From positions 1-37,039 of the forward strand of contig PWSR01000120.1 of NCBI GenBank assembly GCA_003563985.1: a stretch of 37,039 bases of DNA, in the 5' to 3' direction. The translations under genes were made by a program, and so were the position numbers. Origin of the DNA: Clostridia bacterium. Its GTDB lineage: Bacteria > Bacillota > Sulfobacillia > SLMV01. The notes under the pieces were generated by a model. That model did not search any database and had not been told where the DNA came from. It was given only the letters and a program-made list of their open reading frames with translations. This document shows positions 27,104 to 36,077 of the stretch, piece after piece (position 1 is the first letter of the stretch; each line of letters starts with the position of its first letter).

Positions 27104-27838
27104 ATCTCCGATTTCAAGGCCGCGGTCATCATACCCGCGTACAATGAAGGACCCCGGATCGGTTCGGTAATCGAAGTCGTAACGCGGTCCGGGCTCTTCG
27201 ATGCCATAATCGCAGTGGATGATGGTTCGCGGGATGATACCTGGGAGGCGATCTGCAGTCAACCGGTAACCGGGCTTCGACACCGTGAAAACCGGGGCAA
27301 GGCGGCCGCTCTGCAGACGGGATTGAATGCGATCCCGGGGGCCGACGCCGTAGCCTTCATCGATGCCGACCTCCTGGGAATCACTCCCGAGCACCTACAG
27401 GATCTCCTGGAGCCCATCCGAGCCCATCCCGACAAGCTGATGACGGTGGCCCAGTTCATCCGCGCCCATCCCGGGATCGACGCGGTACAAAACTGGTTCT
27501 CCATCCTCAACGGCCAACGCGTTCTCAGCCGGCGCTTCATCGACGAGTTACCGGACCTGACCCCCCTTCGATTCGGGGTGGAGGTCTTTATGACGCGATA
27601 CGCTCGCGATCTCGGACCTGGGCATATGACCGTTCCGTGGCCGGGCGCAAGCCACGTCCTGAAGGAGACGAAGTATGGATTGATCCCCGGGTTCGTCGAA
27701 CGCATGCGAATGTACAAAGAGGTATTGGGGACCTACTGGTGCCGATATCCTCGCTGGGCGAGGGAGCGTTTTGACATCCGGGAAGGCCGAGAGAACATCC
27801 CGCAGTTATCAGAGCGGGAAACCCGGGGCGATGACTGA
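27104..27838 (+). CDS. Family 2 glycosyltransferase; probable non-canonical start codon
   Basis: In-frame sequence ISDFKAAVIIPAYNEGPRIGSVIEVVTRSGLFDAIIAVDDGSRDDTWEAI...ADAVAFIDADLLG; no ATG/GTG/TTG between the TAG at 27044 and the GTG at 27215, which lies inside the conserved core. Confidence 0.75.
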   Translation: MSDFKAAVIIPAYNEGPRIGSVIEVVTRSGLFDAIIAVDDGSRDDTWEAICSQPVTGLRHRENRGKAAALQTGLNAIPGADAVAFIDADLLGITPEHLQDLLEPIRAHPDKLMTVAQFIRAHPGIDAVQNWFSILNGQRVLSRRFIDELPDLTPLRFGVEVFMTRYARDLGPGHMTVPWPGASHVLKETKYGLIPGFVERMRMYKEVLGTYWCRYPRWARERFDIREGRENIPQLSERETRGDD

Positions 27839-27848
27839 AACCCGGCAG

Positions 27849-27885
27849 CGAGGGGGGAACGGGGAATTACCCTCCGTTCCCCTCG
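27849..27885. terminator. Bidirectional hairpin between GT2 and addA
   Basis: CGAGGGGGGAACGG...CCGTTCCCCTCG, near-perfect stem (2-nt bulge), between convergent genes. Confidence 0.6.
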
Positions 27886-27892
27886 GGTTCCA

Positions 27893-30800
27893 TCAACAAC
27901 TCGAATCGCAGTGAAAGGCGAACCCACACCAGTGACAGCGGGCCCCGCGATGCTTCCGAAAATCCGCCTCGATCGCCGAGTCCTCGATGCTGCGGATCAA
28001 CTGCCGGGCGCGGGCGAATACGTCCTCTCCGCCCTCCTCGCCCGGGGGAAGGCGATGGTGGACACCGGGATGAAGGAAATGCAGGTACGCATCCGTTGCC
28101 GGATAGTAGCTCTTCCCGACCACCCCCAGGTATAGTTCCAACTGGAACCGATAGGATTCCGCCCGCTCGGCGATTCCCCCCGCGGAAACGCGATCGGTCT
28201 TGTAATCGACGACGCGCCAGTCCCCTTCTTCCGCCCGATAGAGGGCATCCACCACGCCGGAAATGTACCGATCCTCCAAACCCGGGACCTCCTCGAGGAA
28301 ACCCCATTCGCTGTACGCATCGCCCGAGCGGTGGGCGGTGCGAAACGCCCGGAAAAAGGTGCTCTCCGCGAAGACACGAACCAGTTCGAGCATCCGTCGA
28401 CGGACACCCGCCATGCCATCGGCTCCCTCCCAGAGGGCTGCCTCGCGCATGGCGGCGATGACCGCACCCTCCACGCTCTCCTCCAACAACAGCTCGCAGG
28501 CTCGATGGACCAGCGTACCGAAGCGCATGGGGTCCAGCGGGGAACGGTCGCGCCCGGGCGCCCCGGGATCGACCTCCGGGGCCAATTCGGGCCAGCCGAG
28601 TCGATGCCGCAGCAGGTAGAGACGGGGGCACTGCAGGTAATCGGTCAGGGCCGTCACGGAATACGTTTGCATGCCCGCCGGCTTCCCCGGGGGCAAGGGA
28701 TCCGGCAACCCGAGATCGGCCACCTTTCCGTAGTGGGCCAGCAGTTCCGCGGCATCTCCGGACGAACGATCCCGATCGCGGGGTGCCCCGGCGTTCTCCA
28801 ACCGCGCCAGGTCCAGGTGCGTCACCCGGATCGCCGGGGCGTGCTGCGGCTCCAACCCCGCGGCGTACCACCCGAAGTACGCGTTTTTCCCAAAGGCATC
28901 GACGGGGGGAATCCCGTCCTCCGCCGATTCCGGTTCCTCGCCGGCACCGCCCACCAGCACGAGCCGGCGTTCCGCGCGGGTGCAGGCGACGTAGAAAATC
29001 CGCATCTCCTCTTCGAGGCTCAGTTCCTTGTCCACGGCCGCCAGGTCCTCGAAGAAAGGGGCCGAATGATCCGGCAGATTCAATCCCAACCCGTGGGAAG
29101 CGTCCAGTACAAAGGATGTATTGGTGCGGGCCTGGGAGGAATCGGCGTCGGGAATGATCACCGTATCGAACTCCAAGCCCTTCGCTCGATGGATGGTGGA
29201 CAGTACCACCTCACCCTCGGGAATCGACCCGGCGGTCCCTTCATCCGCGGCGCCCACGCGAACCAGGGTGTCCAGGTGTCGGGCCAACTGCGCATAACCC
29301 GTTCCCTCTTCTCCTCCCATCTTCTCGGCCAGGGCGATGGCGCGGTCCAGGTTCAACCAGGCGTCTTCCGCCCAGGGATGCCCCGACAACACCTCGCGAT
29401 AGACGCTGTTCTCCAGCACGTGAACTAACAGCTCGTGGGGTGGCAGGAGCCGGCTCCAGGCCCTCCAGGTGGCGAGCGCAGACTGGCAGGCCACCAGCCG
29501 GTGATCCCGGGTTTCCGCGCCCAATGCACACAATCCATCCCAAAGGCTGCCCGCGGCCGCGTCCGATATTTCGAGTAAGATCTCGTCCTCCAGGGAGAAA
29601 AAGGGAGAACGAAGCACCGTGGCGAGGGAGATGTCGTCGGAGGCGTCGGCCAACCAGTGAAGAACGGCCTTGAGATCGGATACCTCCTCGGATTCGAAAA
29701 AACCGCGCCCTCCCGCGACTCGGTACGGGATCCCCCGGGCGGCCAGGGCCCGGCCACAGGGCTCCAGGGAGTTCCCCGATCGACCCAGGATGGCCACGTC
29801 CCCCGGGGATCCACCCGAGGACAGCCACGTCTCGATGCGATCCGCGATCACTTCCCCCTGGCGACGACGAAACTCGCCCCGATCCTTCCCCGTGGAAGGG
29901 CGGGCCAGCATCAGGAATTCTACCGACTGCCCTTCACTCGCCTCGGCCTCCGGGGCCGGCGACAGGGGTACGTACTCGGCGAAGCGCCGGGAAAAGACCG
30001 AGTTGGTCAGATTCACCAGGTCGGGTGCGCTGCGGAAGTTGGTGTCCAGGTGAACATCCTCGGCGCCCCCCCGCCGGAGTTGCTCCGCTGCGGAGCGGAA
30101 TATGCCGACATCGGCGCCCCGGAACCGGTAGATGGATTGATCGGCATCGCCGACCACGAAGACGCCGCCATCTCGCTCCGATCCGACGGGAGATTCCCCG
30201 CGGATGAGTTGAACGATTCTCCATTGGACTTCATCCGTATCCTGGAATTCATCCACGAGCAAGTGGCTGTATCTCCTCTGTAATCGGAGCAAGAACTCCG
30301 GGTGGGATTCCATGGTATTCAATGCCAGCTTCTGCAGATCATCGAAGTCCAGGACACCCCGACGCTCCTTTTCCGTCTCGTAGCGACGATCCATCTCCTC
30401 CACGGCGTGCAGAAACTCCCGGGTGGCGGCCCACTCCCGGCGAAGATCGGTCTTCCGACCGATGGCGTGGAGGGCACCCACCGGCTCCCGGTAATCCTTG
30501 GGGCAACTCTTGGTGGGCAGTGCCCGCCGCAGGTCTTCGAGGGCAGCCTCGGCGTCGCCCGCCTCGAACCGATGGCGAAGATCTCGCCATCGCCCGGCCA
30601 AGGCCTCCACCTTGGGTGGATACACCTTGGACCGGGAGGCCGCGCCGGCCCGGTGCAGTTCCAGTATCCGTTCGACGGTATCGATAACCTCCCGGGTGTC
30701 GCCAGAATCCAACCCTCCGGACGCCCAGGTGCCCGGGGTACCACCGATCCGGTAGTACATGTTCTCAATGGAATCCGATGTGACCCGGACCACGTCTCGC

Positions 30801-31408
30801 CAGCTCATCGTGTGCCGCATGGCGGCATCTCGAACCCGCTGCATCAGTTCCGTGGGAGAGGACCCGAATCGATTTCCGTGTCCCCGCCGATCCGCCATCT
30901 CCCGCAGATGCTCGGCGTCCCAGGGACCCAAGGCCTCGTCCAATACCTCCCGGGATATATCCTCCAGGATCAACCGGCGCTGATACGGATCGATGACGGC
31001 GAACTCCGGATCCAGTCCCGCCAGGTGCGGGTAATCGCGGAGCACGCTCTGGCAAAAACCGTGGATGGTCCCGAGGTATGATGCCTCGATTCGCCAAACC
31101 AGTGACCTCCAGTGGTTTGCCCCGTGGGCATCCCCATCATCACGGGCCGCGATCCATCGCGACGCCAGGCGATGGCGCAACCGCTCCTTCATCTCGGCGG
31201 CGGCGCGATTCGTGAAGGTGATGGCCGCGATTCGCTCGGGGGCGACCCCGGTGGCCAACAGGTGCTCCATCCGGCCGACCAGCACCCGGGTCTTGCCGCT
31301 ACCGGGGCCCGCACCGACGACGACGTCACCGGTTTGGCTCTCGATGGCCCGTCCCTGGGGCTCCGTCGGCTCCGGCAGTGCTCCGCCCGCGAAAGGATAT
31401 CTATTCAT
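27893..31408 (-). CDS. addA: AddA-like UvrD/REP-family helicase with C-terminal PD-(D/E)XK nuclease
   Basis: GAGPGSGKTRVLVGRM, AAITFTNRAAAEMKERL, LLVDEFQDTDEVQW, GDADQSIYRFRGAD, VVLSTIHRAKGLEFDTVII, IFYVACTRAERRLVLVGG; nuclease GVVDALYRAEEGDWRVVDYKTD; CHWCGFAFHC tail. ATG at 31408 overlaps the addB end. Confidence 0.9.
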   Translation of the reverse strand: MNRYPFAGGALPEPTEPQGRAIESQTGDVVVGAGPGSGKTRVLVGRMEHLLATGVAPERIAAITFTNRAAAEMKERLRHRLASRWIAARDDGDAHGANHWRSLVWRIEASYLGTIHGFCQSVLRDYPHLAGLDPEFAVIDPYQRRLILEDISREVLDEALGPWDAEHLREMADRRGHGNRFGSSPTELMQRVRDAAMRHTMSWRDVVRVTSDSIENMYYRIGGTPGTWASGGLDSGDTREVIDTVERILELHRAGAASRSKVYPPKVEALAGRWRDLRHRFEAGDAEAALEDLRRALPTKSCPKDYREPVGALHAIGRKTDLRREWAATREFLHAVEEMDRRYETEKERRGVLDFDDLQKLALNTMESHPEFLLRLQRRYSHLLVDEFQDTDEVQWRIVQLIRGESPVGSERDGGVFVVGDADQSIYRFRGADVGIFRSAAEQLRRGGAEDVHLDTNFRSAPDLVNLTNSVFSRRFAEYVPLSPAPEAEASEGQSVEFLMLARPSTGKDRGEFRRRQGEVIADRIETWLSSGGSPGDVAILGRSGNSLEPCGRALAARGIPYRVAGGRGFFESEEVSDLKAVLHWLADASDDISLATVLRSPFFSLEDEILLEISDAAAGSLWDGLCALGAETRDHRLVACQSALATWRAWSRLLPPHELLVHVLENSVYREVLSGHPWAEDAWLNLDRAIALAEKMGGEEGTGYAQLARHLDTLVRVGAADEGTAGSIPEGEVVLSTIHRAKGLEFDTVIIPDADSSQARTNTSFVLDASHGLGLNLPDHSAPFFEDLAAVDKELSLEEEMRIFYVACTRAERRLVLVGGAGEEPESAEDGIPPVDAFGKNAYFGWYAAGLEPQHAPAIRVTHLDLARLENAGAPRDRDRSSGDAAELLAHYGKVADLGLPDPLPPGKPAGMQTYSVTALTDYLQCPRLYLLRHRLGWPELAPEVDPGAPGRDRSPLDPMRFGTLVHRACELLLEESVEGAVIAAMREAALWEGADGMAGVRRRMLELVRVFAESTFFRAFRTAHRSGDAYSEWGFLEEVPGLEDRYISGVVDALYRAEEGDWRVVDYKTDRVSAGGIAERAESYRFQLELYLGVVGKSYYPATDAYLHFLHPGVHHRLPPGEEGGEDVFARARQLIRSIEDSAIEADFRKHRGARCHWCGFAFHCDSSC

Positions 31409-34400
31409 CGTTCGCCTCCTCCCCACGCGGCGCCCCGGGAACGTATTCCTTGTCGGCCATCCGATCCCGCGAGTACCGGCAAAGGCCCGGGTACGGACAA
31501 TATTCGCAGTCCCCTGAATCAAAGGGGAACATGGGGAATCGACCCTCGTTCATGCCGCGCCAGGATCTCAAGATGTGTCGGGCCGCCGCCGCCAGGAGGG
31601 CATCCATATCCGGGATCGCCCGGGATTCCGGCAATCCGAGGATGGGCAATGCCTCGGGCCGATAGATACCCCGCTCCCAGTTCGCCCCCGAAACGCTGAT
31701 ATACCCCCCGCCCAGCAGGTCCTTGTCCGGGTTCTCGATCCCGGCTGCCATGAGGTACAGGGGCATCTGGGCATCGCCACCCCGCTCGGCCGTATCGGCC
31801 TTGGGGGGATTCGTCCCCAGCTTGTAGTCGAATACCATCAGGCGATCGCGCTCCTCTCCCCCGGGATTCTCCCAGATGTCCAGTCGGTCGATCGTTCCCG
31901 AGATCTTTACATCTTCTCGAACTGCCACCCCGGCTTCACCGAGCAATCGACCCAGGGGATGCTCGAAGCGGTGTTCCAACCGATAGGGTTGCATATCCCT
32001 TCCCGGCACCCGTGAACGACGTTCGTCCTCGGCTTCGAGGAGGTCGCCCAGGGTGGATATTGCACGCCTCGCAACGGACTCCCACCACACGTCGCCGATC
32101 CACCCCAAACCCTCGCGAAGTTCCGCCAACGCCTCTTCCAGGATCTCCTCTAGGATCTCGCGGCGGGCGCCGAAGCGGGTATCATCTCCTTCTCCCAGGG
32201 CCAATAGCGGGATCAGATCGCGATAGTATCTCTCCAAGACGCGATGGTACAGCTGGCCCGCGCGGTGGGCCGCCAGGGATTCCTCGGGGCGAAAGCCATC
32301 ATCGAGTCCAAGGATGTGGGACGCGAAAAAGCGATAGGGACAACGGCCGTAGGCATCCAATCCCGTGACGGCCAAGCGCCCCCGCCGGGCCAGGTAGGAT
32401 GCCACCTTCGACGTCGCGGATTGTCCCAGGATGCCGTCCCAGGGACCGAATTCGCGGGACCAGCGGGCGGACTCGGCGGCGGTGGCGCGCGCCAACTCCC
32501 GGGCACCGGGGTTCGGTAGGGAGCGGATGGAGGGACCGGGAAACCTCTCGCGTCGCCCGCGTTCCAGGGTTTCTCCGGCCAACTCCAGCGTCTCCTCCAG
32601 CAAACCATTATGTCCCCGCACCGCTCCCAAGAGGCGGAGTCGCATCCGGGTCCACGTTCCCGGGGTTCGATCCCGGTCCCGGGACCCGGTGAGGTCTTCG
32701 TACGACTCCGGGTTCTCCATGGCCAACTCTTGGAGGTAGGGGGACACCGTCGTAGTTCTCCCGTCACTCTTGGCCGAATGGATGAGGAGTAGATCGGCCT
32801 CGCAGGCGCGGACCGCCCGGTAGAACCGGCGATTCTGCTCCCGGTAGGATTCCGCATCCGGCGGGTGATCACGCACCAATCGACCGATCCACGAAGACGC
32901 CACCGGACCCGGGTAGGTTCCGGCCGAGATATCGGGCATGGCCACGATTTGATAGGTCTCCCCGGATAATTCCTCGGGCAATGCCAGTCGAACACCCCTG
33001 CCAGCCCCCGGACGTCTATCCAGGAGATCGGGCGTCGCGGGCTCTCCCACGAGAACGCCGGCGAGCATTTCCTCGAAGGCGGCGGAGAAGATCGTTCGAG
33101 AGCACCGGGGATCGGTCTGGCCGAACAATCCACCGAGGGACAGGCGCAAGCCATCGGACATCTTGCGCCAGGCATCCAGATCCCGGAGGGTATCCACCCC
33201 GTATCCCCCGTCGGATTCCAGGACCTCCCGGATGCCCCGGGGCACCCCCAGGGTGTCCAATGCCCGGAGGAAGCCGTCGACCAACGGCTGGCTTCCCCTC
33301 TCGGGCACGCCATCCAGGATGCGATTCAAATCCGAGAGGGCGCCTTCCATGGCGGATATCTCGTCGATCCATCCGCCGAGGGTACCCGTGGATTCCCAGG
33401 CGATGGCCCCGGAACCACCCGTACGGGCCCGAAGGGATCGCTTCACCGTGGCCAGGTGTTCCCGGATGTCCTCGCCTTCCAGCTGGGGCGGCACGAAACG
33501 CGTTAAACGAAGCAGTCGTTCCCACTCCCCCAGGTACGGACCCGAAACCAGGTCGACCAGGTTCTCCGCCGAGGGGGACTCCAGCACCCGCAGGAGGGCC
33601 CGGGCCACCCGTCCCGGCCCGGTCTCGCCCAGGGTGACGGCTGGAGCGGTATCCACGGGAACGCCGGCCCGAACGAGTTGCTTCGCTCCCATCCGAAGGC
33701 GAGCGGAAGAAGAATAGACCACGCAACAGCGGTGGACGGGCGTACCGCCCCGGATCTCCTCCTTGATTCGCGCCGCCAGTTCTTCGACACCCTCTGCATC
33801 ATCGGACACGCGAAAGGCGCTGGTTCGGGGTCCCGTGGTGGGATCCCACCCCGCGGGGTGAAATATGCGCGCGGCGAGTCCCGAGCGGTTCCGGTCGGGA
33901 TCGTAGGCGACGACGTGGGATTCCAAATCTCCCAGGTCCCGTTTCAATTCATCGGTGGTCGGGAAGAGATCGGGACGCTCTCCGTCCCACGCCAGCAGCA
34001 ACAGCGGGTCTCGGGACCGGCAGAAGGCAGCGGTAAGCAATTCGATCGTGGGTTGATCCAGGTGCCAGAATCCCTCCACGGTAAAACGATCCCAGAGGAA
34101 TCCTTCGTCCTCGCCTTCCCGCAACGCCCGGGCTAGCACGTGAAATAGGCGCGGGCCGTCGGCCAAATCGTATTCGGCGAGGAGATCCTCGTACGCGACG
34201 AGCAGGGCCCGGAGTTCCCCGGGGAGGTCTCCCGCATCCGCCAATTCGCCCTCGCGGGTTTCCCTGACGAATCGCGCCAAGGACTCGGCCGTTCCCCGGC
34301 GTCCCCAGATTCCGGCGAGCCCACCCGACGGGGAGGGTTCAATTCGAGCCACCAGTGCGCGGATGAGGGCGTTCTGTTCCCATCCCTGTAGACGCCGGAG

Positions 34401-34631
34401 CCCGATCCCCATCCGGATGGCCAGTTCTCCGATCCATCCACCCATCATCTTCACGGGAATCCGATCTCCGCCCGGTGAGCCGGTCCGTTCCATGTGCATC
34501 CTTCGGCGTTGAATCATGAGATTGCGGTCGGCCACGAGGTAGAGATCCCGGGGGGAGCCTTCATCCCCCCGTGCGCTACCGCCGAGACGCGCTCCGGCCA
34601 ATGCCTTCGCATCGAGATCCGTCGTTTTCAC
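31401..34631 (-). CDS. addB: AddB-like helicase-nuclease subunit with Fe-S-type nuclease domain
   Basis: 1076 aa; DAYGRCPYRFFASHIL; GTIDRLDIWENPGGEERDRLMVFDYKLG; CEYCPYPGLC near the C-terminus; coupled to addA. No Walker A recognised at the N-terminus. Confidence 0.85.
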   Translation of the reverse strand: MKTTDLDAKALAGARLGGSARGDEGSPRDLYLVADRNLMIQRRRMHMERTGSPGGDRIPVKMMGGWIGELAIRMGIGLRRLQGWEQNALIRALVARIEPSPSGGLAGIWGRRGTAESLARFVRETREGELADAGDLPGELRALLVAYEDLLAEYDLADGPRLFHVLARALREGEDEGFLWDRFTVEGFWHLDQPTIELLTAAFCRSRDPLLLLAWDGERPDLFPTTDELKRDLGDLESHVVAYDPDRNRSGLAARIFHPAGWDPTTGPRTSAFRVSDDAEGVEELAARIKEEIRGGTPVHRCCVVYSSSARLRMGAKQLVRAGVPVDTAPAVTLGETGPGRVARALLRVLESPSAENLVDLVSGPYLGEWERLLRLTRFVPPQLEGEDIREHLATVKRSLRARTGGSGAIAWESTGTLGGWIDEISAMEGALSDLNRILDGVPERGSQPLVDGFLRALDTLGVPRGIREVLESDGGYGVDTLRDLDAWRKMSDGLRLSLGGLFGQTDPRCSRTIFSAAFEEMLAGVLVGEPATPDLLDRRPGAGRGVRLALPEELSGETYQIVAMPDISAGTYPGPVASSWIGRLVRDHPPDAESYREQNRRFYRAVRACEADLLLIHSAKSDGRTTTVSPYLQELAMENPESYEDLTGSRDRDRTPGTWTRMRLRLLGAVRGHNGLLEETLELAGETLERGRRERFPGPSIRSLPNPGARELARATAAESARWSREFGPWDGILGQSATSKVASYLARRGRLAVTGLDAYGRCPYRFFASHILGLDDGFRPEESLAAHRAGQLYHRVLERYYRDLIPLLALGEGDDTRFGARREILEEILEEALAELREGLGWIGDVWWESVARRAISTLGDLLEAEDERRSRVPGRDMQPYRLEHRFEHPLGRLLGEAGVAVREDVKISGTIDRLDIWENPGGEERDRLMVFDYKLGTNPPKADTAERGGDAQMPLYLMAAGIENPDKDLLGGGYISVSGANWERGIYRPEALPILGLPESRAIPDMDALLAAAARHILRSWRGMNEGRFPMFPFDSGDCEYCPYPGLCRYSRDRMADKEYVPGAPRGEEANDE

Positions 34632-34659
34632 GGGTTAATCCTCCGTCCACAGCAAAAAT

Positions 34660-34700
34660 GTCGGGGCGATCCTCGACATTACCCCGAGGACCGCCCCGAC
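34660..34700 (-). terminator. Rho-independent terminator of the 63-aa gene
   Basis: GTCGGGGCG-a-TCCTCG...CGAGGA-c-CGCCCCGAC stem, followed on the minus strand by ATTTTTGCTG. Confidence 0.8.
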
Positions 34701-34725
34701 GCGAATCAATCGACGTAGTACCGAT

Positions 34726-34917
34726 CTAGTTATCGCAGGAGCTGGCCGCCTTCTCCGGCTGACAGTCCCTGAGCTGCGCTCGCTGTCGCAGTTTTTCTCG
34801 GTACATGCTCTTCCTGGTCTGCATGATCAGCTCCACGAAGCTATGTTTGCGCTTGCGTAGTTCGCGACGCCTCTCATCCAGTTTCTCCTTGCTGATGCCA
34901 GCGGACATCTGGGACAC
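34726..34917 (-). CDS. Small basic, cysteine-containing hypothetical protein (about 60-63 aa)
   Basis: MSAGISKEKLDERRRELRKRKHSFVELIMQTRKSMYREKLRQRAQLRDCQPEKAASSCDN; upstream AGGGAGGT; own terminator. Start may be ATG at 34908. Confidence 0.6.
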   Translation of the reverse strand: MSQMSAGISKEKLDERRRELRKRKHSFVELIMQTRKSMYREKLRQRAQLRDCQPEKAASSCDN

Positions 34918-34967
34918 GACCTCCCTATGTTGTCGCCAAACCTGCCTACGCTCTATTTACTTCGACA

Positions 34968-34990
34968 TCCGAAGGAAATATCCTTCCGGA
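34968..34990 (-). terminator. Hairpin downstream of selD
   Basis: TCCGAAGGA-aata-TCCTTCcGGA, one bulged base, 20 nt after the selD stop; no clear T-tract. Confidence 0.4.
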
Positions 34991-35009
34991 AAAGCGAGGT
35001 AAATTGGCA

Positions 35010-36077
35010 TCAACGGCCGGCCAATACGCGGACGGCACGGTGATCGCAACGAAAACCGGCCCGCCCAATCACGTAACCCCGGCTTCCCCCGCGCACGAGG
35101 GCATCGAGCAGGCCGTTCTCCCGATCCCCGGAAACCGAGATGAGCAGGCCGCCACTGGTGACGGCATCGGCCAGCAACAGGCGCCGGTGGTCCGGGATCT
35201 CCCCGGCGAATTCCACCGCGCTGCGACCGACCAGGTAGTCGAGGTTGGAGCGGCTCCCCCCCGGGAAGACATCCCGCGATGCCAGGGCCTCGGCACCCTC
35301 GAGGATCGGCACGCGCGATGCATCGATTTCCAGCGTGCAATCCGATGCGTCCGCCATCTCTGCGGCGTGACCCAGGAGGCCAAAACCGGTGACGTCGGTG
35401 GCGGCATTCACGCCCACGGACTCCATCGCCCGGGCCGCGACATCGTTCAATTCCTTCATCGCAAGGAGGGCTGCCTCCAGCGATTGCGGCGATGCGATCC
35501 CGCGCTTCGCCGCCGTGGTGATCACGCCCACACCGATGGGCTTGGTCAACACCAAGGAATCACCGGGACGCGCACCGCCAGTGCGGATGATGCGGTCCGG
35601 ATGAACCAGCCCGGTCACGGCGAGCCCGAACTTGGGCTCCGCATCGTCGATGGAATGTCCACCGAGGAGAACGACCCCCGCCCGATCCAGGACCTCCGCA
35701 CTCCCCCGGAGGATATCCTCCAAGACCCAGAGCGGCAGCAGCTCCTCGGGGAATGCGACCAGGTTCAGGGCCGTCAGGGGCTTGGCTCCCATGGCGTACA
35801 GATCGCTCAATGCGTTGGTCGCCGCGACGGCGCCGAAGTCCGCGGGGTCATCCACCACGGGGGTGAAAAAATCCACGGATTGCACCAGCGCCCTCTCGGC
35901 ATCGAGGCGATATACACCGGCATCATCGGGGAAGTCCAACCCGACGAGGACATCGGAGCCGGACCTCGGCGATTGCATGTGGCGCATGACCTGCGCCAGG
36001 GTCTCGGGACCCAGTTTGCAGCCTCATCCCGCCTTGGAAGTCATCTGGGTCAGGCGAATCTTATCCCGATCGGACAC
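35010..36077 (-). CDS. selD: Selenide, water dikinase; selenocysteine-containing (in-frame TGA at 36026-36024)
   Basis: GTG at 36077 gives MSDRDKIRLTQMTSKAG-U-GCKLGPETLAQVMRHMQSPRSGSDVLVGLDFPDDAGVY..., 355 aa through the TGA. The track ORF (35010..35987) is the post-TGA remnant. RBS GGGGGG upstream; overlaps the selA 3' end. Confidence 0.93.
35999..36026 (-). promoter_or_regulatory. Sec TGA codon and putative bacterial SECIS hairpin
   Basis: TGA at 36026-36024; 11 nt later GGGTC-CCGA-GACCC stem-loop (36012-35999). Confidence 0.6.

Noticed and set aside
28331-29428. 365-aa plus-strand ORF opposite addA
   Set aside because: No domain; opposite strand of intact AddA helicase motifs.
34957-35012. 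Readthrough of the terminal selD TGA at 35010
   Set aside because: SelD is full length at this stop; the extension overlaps a hairpin and shows no conserved sequence.
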